From Pohlia nutans (lineage: Eukaryota > Streptophyta > Bryopsida > Bryales > Mniaceae): 64,000 nt of DNA. Position 1 is the stretch's first letter. Each line of letters opens with the position of its first letter. The notes beneath the pieces were generated by a model. That model did no database searches, had not been told where the DNA came from, and saw nothing but the letters and a program-made list of their open reading frames with translations. The DNA lies in contig CM040085.1 in assembly GCA_022496805.1 (NCBI GenBank), positions 38,159,811-38,223,810 of the forward strand. The letters run 5' to 3'. Of the stretch, positions 35,952 through 47,765 are shown piece by piece. The translations under genes and the position numbers were made by a program.

Positions 35952-37434
35952 CTACCCCTCCCCACCAGGAGGGATCCAACGCAAATCCTAAACTGCAAAT
36001 TACCCGCCCAGATGGATCGTTGACAGGCACCTTTGCAGTAACATCTCTATCTCTACTACTACAGCAGAGTTCCAATGTGAAGACAAGCTCTCAGTTCTAT
36101 GTGAATCATCTCCTTGTTATTGTGTGCTATCGATGTAATATGCTGAATTTTTGGTTGCATTGTAGTGAGATGCATAGGGTGTGAAATAATGACGCTATTT
36201 TCTATTGACATACATTCAAGTGAAATCTTGTTGAAGTGTTATTCACGAAAATGTGACTGACGTTAGAACTAGATGTTGCATCATTCGCAGAGGTGTTGCA
36301 AGAATTGCTACAACACCAGATGGGAAGTCGAATTTGTTCAGTTGCTATATTATTATGTTTTCCTTTGAACCACAGGAGGTCTGTATGCACTAGGAACCAA
36401 ATCAATCTCTAGATACCGATATCGATCTATACCTTAGTTTTCACAAGGTTGATGTCAATCTCACAAAAGTTGCGTACTGACTGATTATTGGAGTGTTTTT
36501 ATCGTATGTGCAGATGCACTGTCTTCTTGTAAATCTTCAGACGGTTGCATTGTGTTGACGAAGAGAGCGTGTTGTTCGCAGGACTTCCTCATGTCGCGAA
36601 CAACATTGCTCGACTTCCTCGCGCATTTAATTTCAATGCCAAGATATGGATAGAAAACTAGAGTCTCCTTTCAGGCTCCTTGCTGTGGTCAGAGGAAAAT
36701 GGAAATTGCCACCAAACAGATTGCTCCCACATATTCTCACTTCATTGTTGGCCCTTGACAACACTCGGAGATTGGTTCAATCACACTCACTGTGCACCTC
36801 AAGTCAATGGCTAAGTGACGTGACTTTTGTTAACATTGACATACTCTGTGGGGCTAAAGCTTGAAGACCTAAACGGTGACGATTGAAACCAACTCACAAA
36901 TTTGTAGAACAGTGATAAGCTGCAGACTCAATTCAGTAGCTTCACTTGTTTGGAGCCTCCAACGTCTACAAATTATTGAACGTGATTGCAAGAGAAAGCT
37001 CAGCAGGCTTGTTTCTTTCAGAAAAAACAACTGGATTCACTTACTCACCAACTTGACTGTAAATGTCCCTTGAGTTGTCAACTAAGGTAGGAAAGACCAA
37101 CAATGCAACCCATTTTACCTGATGTTGAAAATTGTAAATATTTGATTATAAACAAGGTTATCAATCGGCACTCAAATGATAAAAACTTACAGTAAGGTCC
37201 TATGACACCATGATGCCCTCAATCTTAGGTATCTATGATGCTTATTTTCCCATTCTTTATATGAAGACACAACAAGTAGCTATGTCCCTACGTAGATGTA
37301 GCTTTTTTCAATGCAAGGCCTCTTCCAGAGCCAATAAACGGAAGATTTTAATGATCAATTTGTACATTCAAACATGCTCCTGACCGTCACTATCCCCAAC
37401 TACGAATCAAATGAAAACGAAAACGTCTCCGGCA
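35952..37434. other. Intergenic between U2 and the RGLG gene
   Basis: No further gene recognised. No clear plant snRNA 3' box was seen after the U2 end. A copy of the 35108 stretch occurs at 36633-36700. The last part holds the RGLG 3' untranslated region on the minus strand. Confidence 0.45.
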
Positions 37435-40400
37435 TCAGTAGAGACGTATCTTGGTGGTAATGGCTGCTCGACAGATGGGACAATTGGACAAACTTGCAGC
37501 ACACTGCTGGCACGTCTGATGGCCACAATTGAAGGCCATGTTCTTTCGGTTGGAAAGGCAAACAGGGCAGTCCGTGATCTCACCTTCATCAGTGATTCGG
37601 GAGCCAGTGTTGTAAGAGTTCTGTGGTGGAGGACTAGGACGTGCATCCATCTGCAAGACCTTGGGTGGGGGGAGAAGCGGCATCACTGCAGGAGAGGAGC
37701 CTCGTCGCGTCCCCAAGAGTTCCAGCTGCACACATGCTCGGTACTGATGCGGAATCTCCATGAGCGCCCCCAATGCAAATTGTGCCTCTTTCTGCTCCGG
37801 CGGCAAATCTCGCCGCATCATCACCTCCGTGAAGTTGATGAACTGGAAGTTGTCGAAGGCTCGCGCTGGTAAATTGTCATCAAACTGTTGCATCATATCC
37901 CACGGTCCATCGCCCACGCCGACGAGAACAATGGAGAGCGCGTACGCGCTTGCGGCGACGATGGCGTCCACCGTTGCTTGCTCTTGTGGACTCAGCGTCC
38001 CGTCTGCTACGTCCACGCTTCTCGTCACCTGTCCATCTGTGACAATAATCACGAACCTCAGACAATTGTTGCAATCAACCACCCACTATAAGAAATGTAT
38101 GTTCAAACTGACGCGATCAAAAGTGACGTCATAGTTCATTTTGATGTCGTTGTTTGTTTTTATGTTCATTTTGACGTTTTGATATTCATTTTAACCCCCA
38201 AACGTCCAACCGTCCAGAATGTGGATGATGTACAAAATCAAACACAGATTTCTCATCCGTCATTGACTTTTTGCAGTGTGGATTTTTTACTATATATTTT
38301 AGCTTCATGCATGTGTGTTTCAATTAGAAAGGGGATGATTTGTGAAATTTTTATGTCTCATTTCATGTTGTAGTGATTCACCCAAAATTTCGAAGGTTTC
38401 AGTGTAAAATGCTCTTTAAAAAGTCAACTCATAAAATTCAGCAACCCAAAAAACTCCAAAAATCACTACACTTAGAATATTACATTTCAACCAATCACAA
38501 CAAATTTCATCCACATATTGTCAATATCTTATTTGTAATCAAATTACAAAAGAATTTTGAATTTTAAGTTTCAAATTTTATACAAAATATTGGTGATTGC
38601 AATTATAGATCTAACCGTATGGATAGAATAAAAAATTCATAATGTACAACTTTTATTCATATATCAAGTTCAAAATATCCCTCTTAGTTACATTTTATAA
38701 GACATCTTTGAAATTCTCCAAATCTGGAGATGGGTGAGGACGTTTAGGGGTTAATGTCAAAGTGAACATAAAAACGTCGTACGTCACTTTTGATCACGTC
38801 ATTTTGAACATGCATTTCTTATAGTGACCTGCAATGATAGAATAGTGGGATTCATACCTTGTTGAATGTAGTTGCAGTTGCTACTGACCTGTCACAAAAT
38901 TCAACAAAACAGAGACCCAAGAAGCACTTACCATGGTCGAACAGTGATCAGCAGACGAATTACTACCTAATGATGAACATGACTAATGATGAACAATATG
39001 AGAGATGATGTTGAATTCAATACAAGTGGGAGAGATGGGAAACAAGTTAAACCCCAAAAGGACCACGAAGCCTGAATTAGGCCTCATGTTCCTATTAGCA
39101 GTTTAGAACTTCTTTTGTTTAAAACAATTTTTTCTTTGACCAACACATGCAATGTCCTTCACTGATTCTAGTGATATAAAATTTGCTCCCATTTGAATTG
39201 AAATTTTCATAATAATATCAATAGAATTTGTCATCTTAAAACTATGAATCCTTGGTCCTTTAGGGGTTAATAACAAGGTCCACTCCCAATATGCCACTTG
39301 GACATGCGCAAAAACATTCATACTCACTAACAGGGGGTGTCACACCTCTTTCTTTCCCATTCTCAATCTTCAGATAATGCGTACATTGCACTTTCTCCTT
39401 GAATTGTAGAGGACCCATGTCTGAAGATTGAGAAGTTTCATTCTTCTCCTCCAAATGGAAAGATTGAGAACCCATGGAGAAGATTACAGTAAGAAGCCGT
39501 GTCCATTCTCATTCTTCACACGGCCTTGAGGGGAGTCACACCTTCTTCATGGAGAATGGCCACGATTGGCTCCACGTTTCTCTTCCAAGGTTCTCAATCT
39601 CCAAAGAATCAATCTTCTCGAAAGAAGTGTGACAACTCCTATTAGAATATGATCTATAGAATTTGTCATCTTCAAACCAACCATGATCCTTGGTCCTTTA
39701 CGGATTAATAGGGTCTACTCCAGGACATTTTTTTTCATTTTTCATGAAGTGCCAAAGTGACATTATAGTGGTGCTCCATATTTCAACATTCATCCACTTA
39801 CTGGATAGAAAATATCACATTAGAAGATATCACATATAAATTTGTATAATTTTCATCCACAATTTGGAGATTTCATCCAAGATATTTTTTTAATTTGAAG
39901 TTTCCTGGCCAAAAACTTCATGGCTTTTCGCCATATTATAGTCAAATTATTTTTTTCTGGTGCAATCTTCGCCCAATGAAAATGCCCTGGTCCACTCCCC
40001 ATGTGCCGCTTGGACATACGCAATCAATGCTCACTAATGCTGATGATAGAATTGAGATTATTCAGAGATGGAAACCCTAATTAGGGTTTGAAAACGCACC
40101 GGCGATGATCACGAGGACGTGGTACTGGCCACCGCTGGCTTCAACAATGTCCACGGCGGTGCGGATGATGGGAGCGAACGAAGTAGGTCCAGCGAGACGG
40201 ACCTTGGGCGCAATCATCCGGTATCTCGCCAGAGCATCCTCAAACCCCTCGCAGGGGCGGTGATCGGGGAAGAAGCTGAAGACGTGCGTGTCGTGGGAGG
40301 ACGAGTCGCCAAAACCAAAGCACGGGATGAGGTTGTCGTCGTCGAAGGAGGACAGAGTGACGCCCAGGATCCGGAGCGCTTGCTCGTACGGGTTTCCGGG

Positions 40401-40607
40401 CTCTCCCACGATGGCGTGCAAGCTTTTTCCATTGAACGAGTGTTTCCCCGTCCACTCGTTGCTCTTGGTGAAGTCGATGCCCACGATCAGGTTGGAAGAT
40501 TCCAGTCCTGCGACTTTCAGGGCGTGTTGTACATCCTCCAGGGATTTGTAGTCATCGCGGTTCACTGCGTAACTAGGGTTCGAATTCGAAGACTCTGTGT
40601 TGCCCAT
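37435..40607 (-). CDS. RGLG: RGLG-type copine/RING E3 ubiquitin ligase, 2 exons
   Basis: Exon 1 is 40607-40100 and exon 2 38036-37435; the GT-AG intron is 2063 bp. The joined frame gives 369 residues. MGN at the start fits N-myristoylation and membrane attachment, known for Arabidopsis RGLG proteins. A vWA/copine domain spans about 35-285, with a MIDAS-like DFTKSN (D45, T47, S49) and IIADGQVT across the splice junction. A Pro-rich linker leads to a C-terminal C3HC4 RING at residues 326-358 (CPVC ... CGHQTC ... CPIC). Family members join K63-linked ubiquitin chains and act in hormone and drought responses; that role is family knowledge. It is shorter than the Arabidopsis RGLG1/2 proteins (about 470-490 residues), mainly in the N-terminus. 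The intron contains at least three MITEs, and a minisatellite lies directly upstream. Confidence 0.94.
38084..38826. mobile_element. CACTA-type MITE in the RGLG intron
   Basis: Starts CACTATAAGAAATGTATG and ends with the near-complement CATGCATTTCTTATAGTG; the inverted repeat extends about 45 bp with few mismatches (GATCAAAAGTGACGT shared). It is flanked by ACC on both sides (38081-38083 and 38827-38829), a 3-bp target duplication typical of CACTA/EnSpm elements. It contains a nested TTAA element (38191-38754), so its own sequence is only about 180 bp. It begins 48 bp from the exon 2 acceptor. Confidence 0.85.
38191..38754. mobile_element. TTAA-flanked MITE, family A, nested in the CACTA element
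   Basis: TTAA-CCCCCAAACGTCC at the left and GACGTTTAGGGG-TTAA at the right. It is 564 bp long and related, inverted, to the 563-bp element at 42859-43421 (for example TCTTATAAAATGTAACTAAG on the complementary strand). Confidence 0.75.
39047..39270. mobile_element. TTAA-flanked MITE, family C, 224 bp, in the RGLG intron
   Basis: TTAA-ACCCCAAAAGGACC to TTGGTCCTTTAGGGG-TTAA, giving a short terminal inverted repeat (GGACC...GGTCC). Related to 45904-46144. A diverged partial copy of its right half, CCTTGGTCCTTTACGGATTAA, recurs at about 39640-39710. Confidence 0.6.
39332..39640. mobile_element. MITE with AGGGGGTGTCACAC ends, in the RGLG intron
   Basis: The left end AGGGGGTGTCACACCTCTTT pairs with the complement of the right end AAAGAAGTGTGACAACTCCT. 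The interior contains several TTCTCAATCTTC/GAAGATTGAGAA inverted motifs. No clear target duplication was found, so the superfamily is not assigned. Confidence 0.55.
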
Positions 40608-40691
40608 GTCGGTCGCGTGGGTCGCCGATCACGCAAAGGCTGCAACTTCAAATCATAGGGAAGTAGTAGCGGCCAATTCCTGCATTGATTC

Positions 40692-41125
40692 ACGCAACCT
40701 CAATGATTGAGACGGAGCAAACCTCAAAGTGACCTAACATAGAACAATTTGTCGGTAAGACCTTCACGCAACTTCAATTGAAACGGAGCAAACCTTACAC
40801 TGACGTAACTAAGAACAATTTGTCGGCAAGATCTTCACGCAACCTCGATGATTGACACGGAGCAAACCTCAAAGCGACCTAACAAAGAAAATTTTGTCGG
40901 TAAGACCGTAAAGCTTCACGCAACCTCGATGATCGAGTCAGAGAAAACCTCAAAGTGACTAACCAAGGAACGATTTGTCGGTTTGATCTTCGTACAACCT
41001 CGATTGAAACGGAGCAAACCTTACACTGACTTAACCAAGAACAATTTGTCGGTGAGATCTTCACACAACCTCGATTGAAACGGAGCAAACGTTTCACACT
41101 GTGACCAAGAACAATTTGTCGGTAA
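40692..41125. repeat. Minisatellite, six units of about 72 bp, upstream of RGLG
   Basis: Units start at 40692, 40766, 40837, 40918, 40992 and 41063, each with ACGCAACCTCGATGATTG-like, ACGGAGCAAACCT and GAACAATTTGTCGGTAAG blocks, with lengths 71-81 bp. Two alternating subtypes (CTCAAAGTGACC versus TTACACTGAC) are visible. It begins 85 bp upstream of the RGLG start codon on the promoter side. The last unit is cut by a Tourist-like MITE. Confidence 0.9.
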
Positions 41126-41233
41126 GGGCCTCTTTACACTGGAGGCGAGAAGGCCTAGAAACCGAGAAGACCAATTTCTCACTAGTTGAAATTTCTCTCC
41201 TCACAGTTTCTCACCTCTAGTGTAAAGAGGCCC
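41126..41233. mobile_element. Tourist-like MITE, 108 bp
   Basis: GGGCCTCTTTACACTGGAGG at the left pairs with the right end CCTCTAGTGTAAAGAGGCCC. It is flanked by TAA (41123-41125, 41234-41236). The short internal deletion relative of 746-1215. It could fold over nearly its full length. Confidence 0.85.
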
Positions 41234-41257
41234 TAAGATCTGTCCACATGTAGAGCA

Positions 41258-42858
41258 TCACAACATGACTATTTACTGTAAATCAATGATACTTGAAATC
41301 AAATTTGGGTTAAATATTCCTACATATTTTAAATTTGGTATTCCACAACAATTCATGTGATTTACAATGCCAATAACATCGAAAGCTTTGAATGTGAGAG
41401 CATGAGAGGTTTGAGAGCAATCATAACATCCTACCAGAGTCTGACACACACAATAACTAAACAAAAAATGCTAAAGGCCCTTCAAAAATGCCTCTTGATC
41501 CTCAGGGTAGAAGCATGAGTCAAGGAGCCACCTTGGACATAACCAGTGCTTATTTTGAAGAATTTTTATAATAACTATAAGATTTAATTTGAAATATGAA
41601 ATATAACTATACAATAATGTTTATAGTTGTAAACATACCACATAGGTAAAAATGTAAGCATCTTATGAAGATAGTAATTGACAGAATTGTATTTGTAACC
41701 ACTACTTATTTGAATGAATTAAGGACCCATTAACCCCTAAGCGTCCCGGCGTCCATATTTTGGACATTTTTGAGGGACATTCACCTTCGAAGAGCTGTAA
41801 CTTTTGCAAAACATGTCCGATTTTTCTGAAATTTTGAAAAAAACTCCTCGCATGATGTATGGAATGTGTGGTAAAAATTTCAGATCAATCCGAGATGAAT
41901 TGAATTTTTGGTGATCATTTGAAAGTAGGTATCTTTTTTTGGACAGTTCTGTGAATTTTGATGGCAGCAACTTTGGGGGCTTGTATCTCCTTCATCCCAA
42001 GTCCGTTTTCAATAAAACTTGTTGGGTTGAATTCCCCTTGAAGTTTAGTTATCATGGTAAAATTTTCAGGTTAATCCATGTTGTTATGAATGTTTGGGAG
42101 TCATTTTAGTGCACGGGTCTAGTTTGAACACTTTTTGCTTTTTGGTTCAAATGGGTCACTTTTTGGGCTACTTTTTGACATTGCAAGGCCATTTGAGGGC
42201 ACATTAAATTTTTCATGAGGCTTTTTTGGTACCAATGTGTTTATATGATGATTTTGAAGTACTTTATAGTTGAAAGTTTTTTCATTTGAGTAATTTTGAA
42301 AACAAATTTCACCTCTAACTGTGTTGCTCGGAAAATTTCAGCATCCCTTTTTAGCACTAAAACACTATGATCTTGCAATCTATATGGCCAAATGACCCCA
42401 AAACTGATCCACATGATCTACAACATGTATATTACAAGATTGTACGGTTGAGATTTCTATACCTCACTTACATTTAGACCTATAACACATCAAAAGCGAT
42501 GATGATTTTAAGCCCAAAAAAGTTAGGGACCCTTAGGGGTTAAGGACTAATTTGAATGATTAAACACTAGAATATGTCATTAAGGACTCTATTAAGGACT
42601 ACATAAGTATGCATGGTTAGCTCATTAATTTGTGCTTCTACCCCTCGATCCTATTGTGTTAAGAAATGGCCCTTCAAATTTAAGTTTAGTTGACTATATC
42701 TACTTGTAATTGGTCCATTGACTATTTGATGTGCACTTTTGGTGCTCAAGGGGTGCTTGAGGAGCGTTCAAGGGTGGAGGAGTGTACGTTCAAGGGCTCT
42801 TCAAATGTAGATGAAAATTTTAGCGAGTCAAATTTAGCGTACATGGGTGTGGATGCTC
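41258..42858. mobile_element. GAGCATC-ended MITE, family F copy 2, interrupted
   Basis: The left end GAGCATCACAAC and right end GTGGATGCTC form a short inverted repeat. The 3' part (GTTGACTATATC, TTGACTATTTGATG, CTTCAAATGTAGATGA) matches 2270-2476. A TTAA element occupies 41730-42543 within it. Confidence 0.45.
41730..42543. mobile_element. TTAA-flanked MITE, family G, 814 bp
   Basis: TTAA-CCCCTAAGCGTCCC to GGGACCCTTAGGGG-TTAA; GGGAC/GTCCC extends the inverted ends. Inverted relative at 44811-45558, sharing for example AACACATCAAAAGC and GGTTAATCCATGTTGTTATG stretches. No coding capacity. Confidence 0.75.
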
Positions 42859-43421
42859 TTAACCCCTAAACGTCCTCACCCCTCTTCAAATTTAGAGAAT
42901 TTCAAAAATGTCTTATAAAATGTAACTAAGAGGGATATTTTGCACTTGATGTATAAAACAAGTTGTACATTACGAATTTTAGATTCTATCCGTACGGTTA
43001 GATCTATGATTGCAATCGCCAATATTTTGTATAAAGTTTGAAACTTAAATTTTATTTTATTTTTAAATTTGATTACGAATAAGGTATTGGCAATTTGTCA
43101 ATGAAATTGGTTGTGATGCATTGAAAAGTGTAGTGAATTTTGAAGTTTTTTCGGTTGCTTAATTTATGAGTTGATTTTTTCAATAGCACTTTTGAACTAA
43201 GATCGTAAATATCTAGGTGAATCACTTCAACATGAAATGTGGCATAAAAATTTCACAAATCATCCCCTTTTTTATCGGTTCACACATGCACGAAACAATC
43301 AATCTTGCTATAGAATTTTGTGGTATTTTTTTACTTGCAAAAAGTGGCTTGATGAATGAAATTATACTGAAATTTATTATTTATCATTCAAAATACAAAT
43401 GTTTGGGCAATTAGGGGTTAA
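42859..43421. mobile_element. TTAA-flanked MITE, family A, 563 bp (reference copy)
   Basis: TTAA-CCCCTAAACGTCCTC to GGGCAATTAGGGG-TTAA. Relatives: 38191-38754 (inverted), 49569-50915 (interrupted) and 6403-6985. A shared interior reads TAGATTCTATCCGTACGG and then GCCAATATTTTGTATAAA. Confidence 0.75.
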
Positions 43422-44810
43422 TAAATGAAGGTTTGTTGAGAGGAGTTGGTTGACTCTTCAACTGTACTGAGCACTCTCCAGTGATTTTTTTGCTAATTTT
43501 AGACAATTTGCTACACAAAATTTGGGCTGGCTAATTGATATAAAGATTTTTGACCAAAAAAAGGAATATCAGCCAAATTTCCTACATGGAGACAAGATGT
43601 GTAGTCTCTTTAAATCTAGGTATCATCTAAGTGTTGCCCAAATAGTGCCAAGGTAGCACATGTGTAATACCTTGATATTACCTATAAATTAATATGAAAA
43701 GCCAATATCCAAAGAGCTTGGATTGCTCTTTAAGCCATGGAAAAGTAGCAAAAATGTTAAATCGTCTCCTAACCCAGAAAAAGTCACTTGTACTCCCATT
43801 TCCTTTCTTTATCCAACTGAAGATAAATTACTTTCTTTATTGATGTTGAGATTTTTCATGCATTTTAGAATTTTTTGTCATGTGTCAATTTGTGAATAGT
43901 AGATGTTTAATTTAGTGAGAATATTTTGAACATAAAGGGTACCACGGATGAATAATCTACCTTTTAGATTACCTCAATAAATTTGATGGATCAAGGTAGG
44001 AAACTATAAGAAAGTTCATGAGATGGTTTTGTCATGTGGATAGCCTCTAATTGTAATTGTCACTATGTGAGGAAGGAGACTTGAATTGGTGAAAATGCCT
44101 CATCGATGGTGCACAAGGAAGTGATCAAAAATACCTATTGGAGACCAATAAAATTTGTGAACACGGAAGGATGTTTAGAGTCAATGGAATTGTTCTATTG
44201 TATAAAATGCAATGCATTCTCAAATGTTCCCAAACATGCAAAATTAAGTCAAAGTTGGAATGAGTCATTCTTGTATTCCTCACTGGAGACAAAATACATA
44301 AGAAGTTGTCATTGTTAGAGGAGAGAAATGCTTTTAGGCAAAGCAACCAATCACACTATTGAGGATTAAATTAGATGCATTTTGATTAAAAAAATCAATT
44401 ATATTGTTGTTCAACAATGTACCAATGTGAGCGGAATCAAATGTCTACCTTAAGCGCTCTCCAATCATTGAAGGGAGTTTTGTCTTCTTCCTAAGAGGAT
44501 TTGTTATCTTATTTTTTTTCTATCCACCAAATTAAAGCAATATAGAAGCCTATCTTTAATGACAGAGATGGAACATGAACTATAATCTTTTGTTGAATCC
44601 AACATGAATCAAAAGTTTGTTTATTCAAAGAATAGTGAAATAAAGTAAGTTTTAAGATAAATTTATGAGGATGTCATATACACACAAATCACTTGAAAAA
44701 TGGACCCACTTTTTTCTTGGATTTTCCAACTGAATTACCCTTGTAATGATTGGATTGGAAATAAAATTCAACAAAAGTTTAATTCCATTGAGTTGAATTG
44801 TATGTAGGTC
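43422..44810. other. Intergenic, no gene recognised
   Basis: AT-rich; short frames of up to 73 codons without motifs. No repeat ends were defined. Confidence 0.45.
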
Positions 44811-45558
44811 TTAACCCCTAAGCGTCCCTAGTTTTTTTGGGTTTAAAAACATCATTGCTTTTGATGTGTTATATGTCTAAATGTAAGTGAGGTATAAAAA
44901 TCTCAACCATACAATCTTGTAGTATACATGCTGTAGATGATGTGGATCAAATTTGGAGTCATTTGGCCTCATAGATTGCAAGATCATAATGTTTTAGTGT
45001 TAAAAAAGGATGCAGAATTTTTCTTAGCAACACAGTTAGAGGTGAAATTTGTTTTCAAAAATACTCAAATGAAAAATTTTAAACTGTAAAGTAGTTCAAA
45101 ATCATCAAATAAACACATTGGTACCAAAAAAAACTCATAATTTTTTTGATGTGCCCTAAAATGGCCTTGCAATGTCAAAAAGTAGCCCGAAAAGTGACCC
45201 ATTTGACCCAAAAAGCAAAAAGTTTCCAAAATAGAACCATGAACTAAAATGACTCTCAAACATTCATAACAACATGGATTGACATGAAACTTTTACCATG
45301 ATAACTAGACTTCAAGGGAAATCCAATCCAACAATTTTTTTAATTAAAAACAGACATTGATCACCAAAAATGATCACCAAAAATTTAATACATCTTGGAT
45401 TGATCTGAAAATTTTACCACTCAAACCAGACATCATGGGGTTGATTTTTCCAAAATTTCATTGAATTCTAACATTAATTGCAAAAGTTAAAGCTCGTCGA
45501 AGATGAAAGTACCCCAAAAAACGTCCAAAATATGGACGTTGGGACGGTTAGGGGTTAA
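44811..45558. mobile_element. TTAA-flanked MITE, family G, inverted copy, 748 bp
   Basis: TTAA-CCCCTAAGCGTCCC to GGGACGGTTAGGGG-TTAA. The order of shared blocks is the reverse complement of 41730-42543. Confidence 0.75.
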
Positions 45559-45903
45559 TCACAAGTCCTACCATAAAGCTAAATTTGAAGTCACAATTAG
45601 GCGATGAATCAAAATGGCCATTCAGGGAAAAGCTCATTCTTTTATCTGATTGAGTTTTGAAACTCAATCTCTACACTAAAATTGTGAATTAGTGTCAGCA
45701 ATACTATTTTTCAACACGGACACTATTTGACTTTTTGGAGATATCGTGTCCGTGTAAAAAAAATCACTATAAATTTTAAAATGGTAAAAAGTCTCAAGTA
45801 AACCTTTTTACTAGATGTAGTGTTTCAATGACGAATGGAGTGTAAGTGAAAGTGCTTTGACAATGGGAATGATGTGGCAAACTAGGAAATACTGACAACT
45901 TTC

Positions 45904-46144
45904 TTAACCCCTAAAGGACCAAAGATTCATGGTTTTAAAATGACAAATTCAATTGTACATATTGTGAAAATATAATTTAGATGAAACTAATTTTTATATC
46001 ACCGGAATCAAAGAAGAACATTGCATGAGTTGGTCAAATAACAAATAAATTTGAACAAAAAGAAGTCCACATAGGACCTATAATTCAAAATTGCTAAGAA
46101 AAACATCAAACCCAATTTGGGCTTCTTGATCTTTTAGGGGTTAA
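45904..46144. mobile_element. TTAA-flanked MITE, family C, 241 bp
   Basis: TTAA-CCCCTAAAGGACC to GATCTTTTAGGGG-TTAA. Related, inverted, to 39047-39270 (GATTCATGGTTTTAAAATGA versus its complement). Confidence 0.65.
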
Positions 46145-46242
46145 ACAAGTCAAAACTGAAAATGTCAAGTGGGAGTGTCAAATGTGATGTCAACTAGGAA
46201 TGACAAGTAACAAACTCCTATGTACAATAGAGTTAACCGAAA

Positions 46243-46885
46243 TAGAGTTAACCGAAAAAGTCAGCTCAAAGATGAAAGTTTTGGCAAACTCTTGTTGAAT
46301 TCCTCTTGAACTCATATTGAAATATAAATAGTCCAAAAACTAGTCTATGACGAGTTGGGAGACAATCTAAAACAAGGAACTGCCATTATTCTCGATAACT
46401 CGCTATTGCTCCCACACCTTCCACCAAAGCTCCAAGCCCATGGCCCACAAAGGGACAATCTATAACACAACACTATTCAACCCAAGTATAGTTCAATAGA
46501 GAGGTTAGAAGTAGAGCAAAAAGGGAGGTTAGATACACTTGTTTTCGGTTAACTCTAATAAGGATACTATAGAGTTAACTGAAAAGTCAGCTCAAAGAGG
46601 AAAGTTTTAGCAAACTCGTGTTGAATTCCTCTTGAACTCATATTGAAATATAAATAGACCAAAAACTAGTTCATGATGAGTTGGGAGACAATCTAAAGCA
46701 AGCCACTGTCATTATTCTCCACACCTCGCAATGACTCCCACACCTTCTACCAAAGCTCCAAGCCCATGGCCCACAAGGGACAATTTATGACACGACACTA
46801 TTCAACCCAAGTATAGCTCAAAAAAGAGGTTAGAAGTGGAGCAAAAAGGGAGGTTAGATGGGCTTCTTTTTGGTTAACTCATATA
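46243..46885. repeat. Two tandem copies of a 327-bp MITE-like unit
   Basis: Unit 1 is 46243-46569 and unit 2 46570 to about 46885, over 90% alike by eye. Each begins AGAGTTAACYGAAAA and ends TTTTCGGTTAACTC or a variant, so each unit has inverted ends. The interior shares CTCTTGAACTCATATTGAAA and CAAAGCTCCAAGCCCATGGC. Confidence 0.75.
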
Positions 46886-47765
46886 TCTCCTCACCTTTGA
46901 ACAAATTGTGGTAAAATACATCAATTCTCGCTGAACACGAAATCACAATTTTACTGCACTTATAAAAAGAAAAACTCAAGTCAATCGTATGTGCATGACT
47001 ATACACAAAGTTGAGTTTGCAAACTGAACTGAATTTCTCAACTCAACTCTCTATGCGAGGCAGGGCCACAGAGAAGACTGAAGGGAGGTACCAAGCAGTG
47101 ATCCCATTTGCCACTCATAAAGTGATTTTAAAAGATAGGATCTGCCCGTTGGAAGTTTGAATCACCTAAACTTTTCCTTTTCTTGGGACATGTCCAGGTG
47201 GATAATCTAGTGGATGCTGGGTTCATTAATGATTTGCGACCCCACTTCAGATTGGACAATATTTACTTTTAATAACCAAAAATCCCACACTGGGATTATA
47301 GGCTTTTAATACCAACCAATGCCCCGCTGAGATTTTTTCAATTGCCCAGCTGTGCTGCCCGACTGAAAAAGGCTCACAACCATGGTCCACTCATTTATAT
47401 TAAAAATATCACACCCACTTGTTTCTGTTCATTTATACTTTTATGTGTGTTTTGCATTACATTCAGTTGCGGCGATCAGTCATAAATGAGTTGATATATT
47501 GAGGGGAATAATAATTATATTATTTTCATTTATTTATTTATTACTGACACCCAATTGAAAGTTTTATTATTTCTACTCATGGATTATGTTAAAATCCCAA
47601 TATGATTCCTTGATCATGCCATTACGAAGATGCCACTATGTCCCAAGTCCTGACCATCAATGGCAGGTCATAGAATGCATGGATGGGTAGACTGACCAAT
47701 GGGTGATTCATGTCTTCATTTTTGAGAGGATTATTGAGATACCATATGAATACGTTATGGATTGT
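46886..47765. other. Intergenic, no gene recognised
   Basis: No coding signal. Contains scattered palindromic AT-rich sequence only. Confidence 0.4.

Noticed and set aside
35720..36184. 154-codon plus-strand open frame
   Set aside because: It runs through the U2 snRNA gene and has no motif; the RNA gene explains the sequence.
40692..41125. CRISPR-like repeat array
   Set aside because: The units are contiguous 70-bp repeats without unique spacers, in a plant nuclear region; it is a minisatellite.
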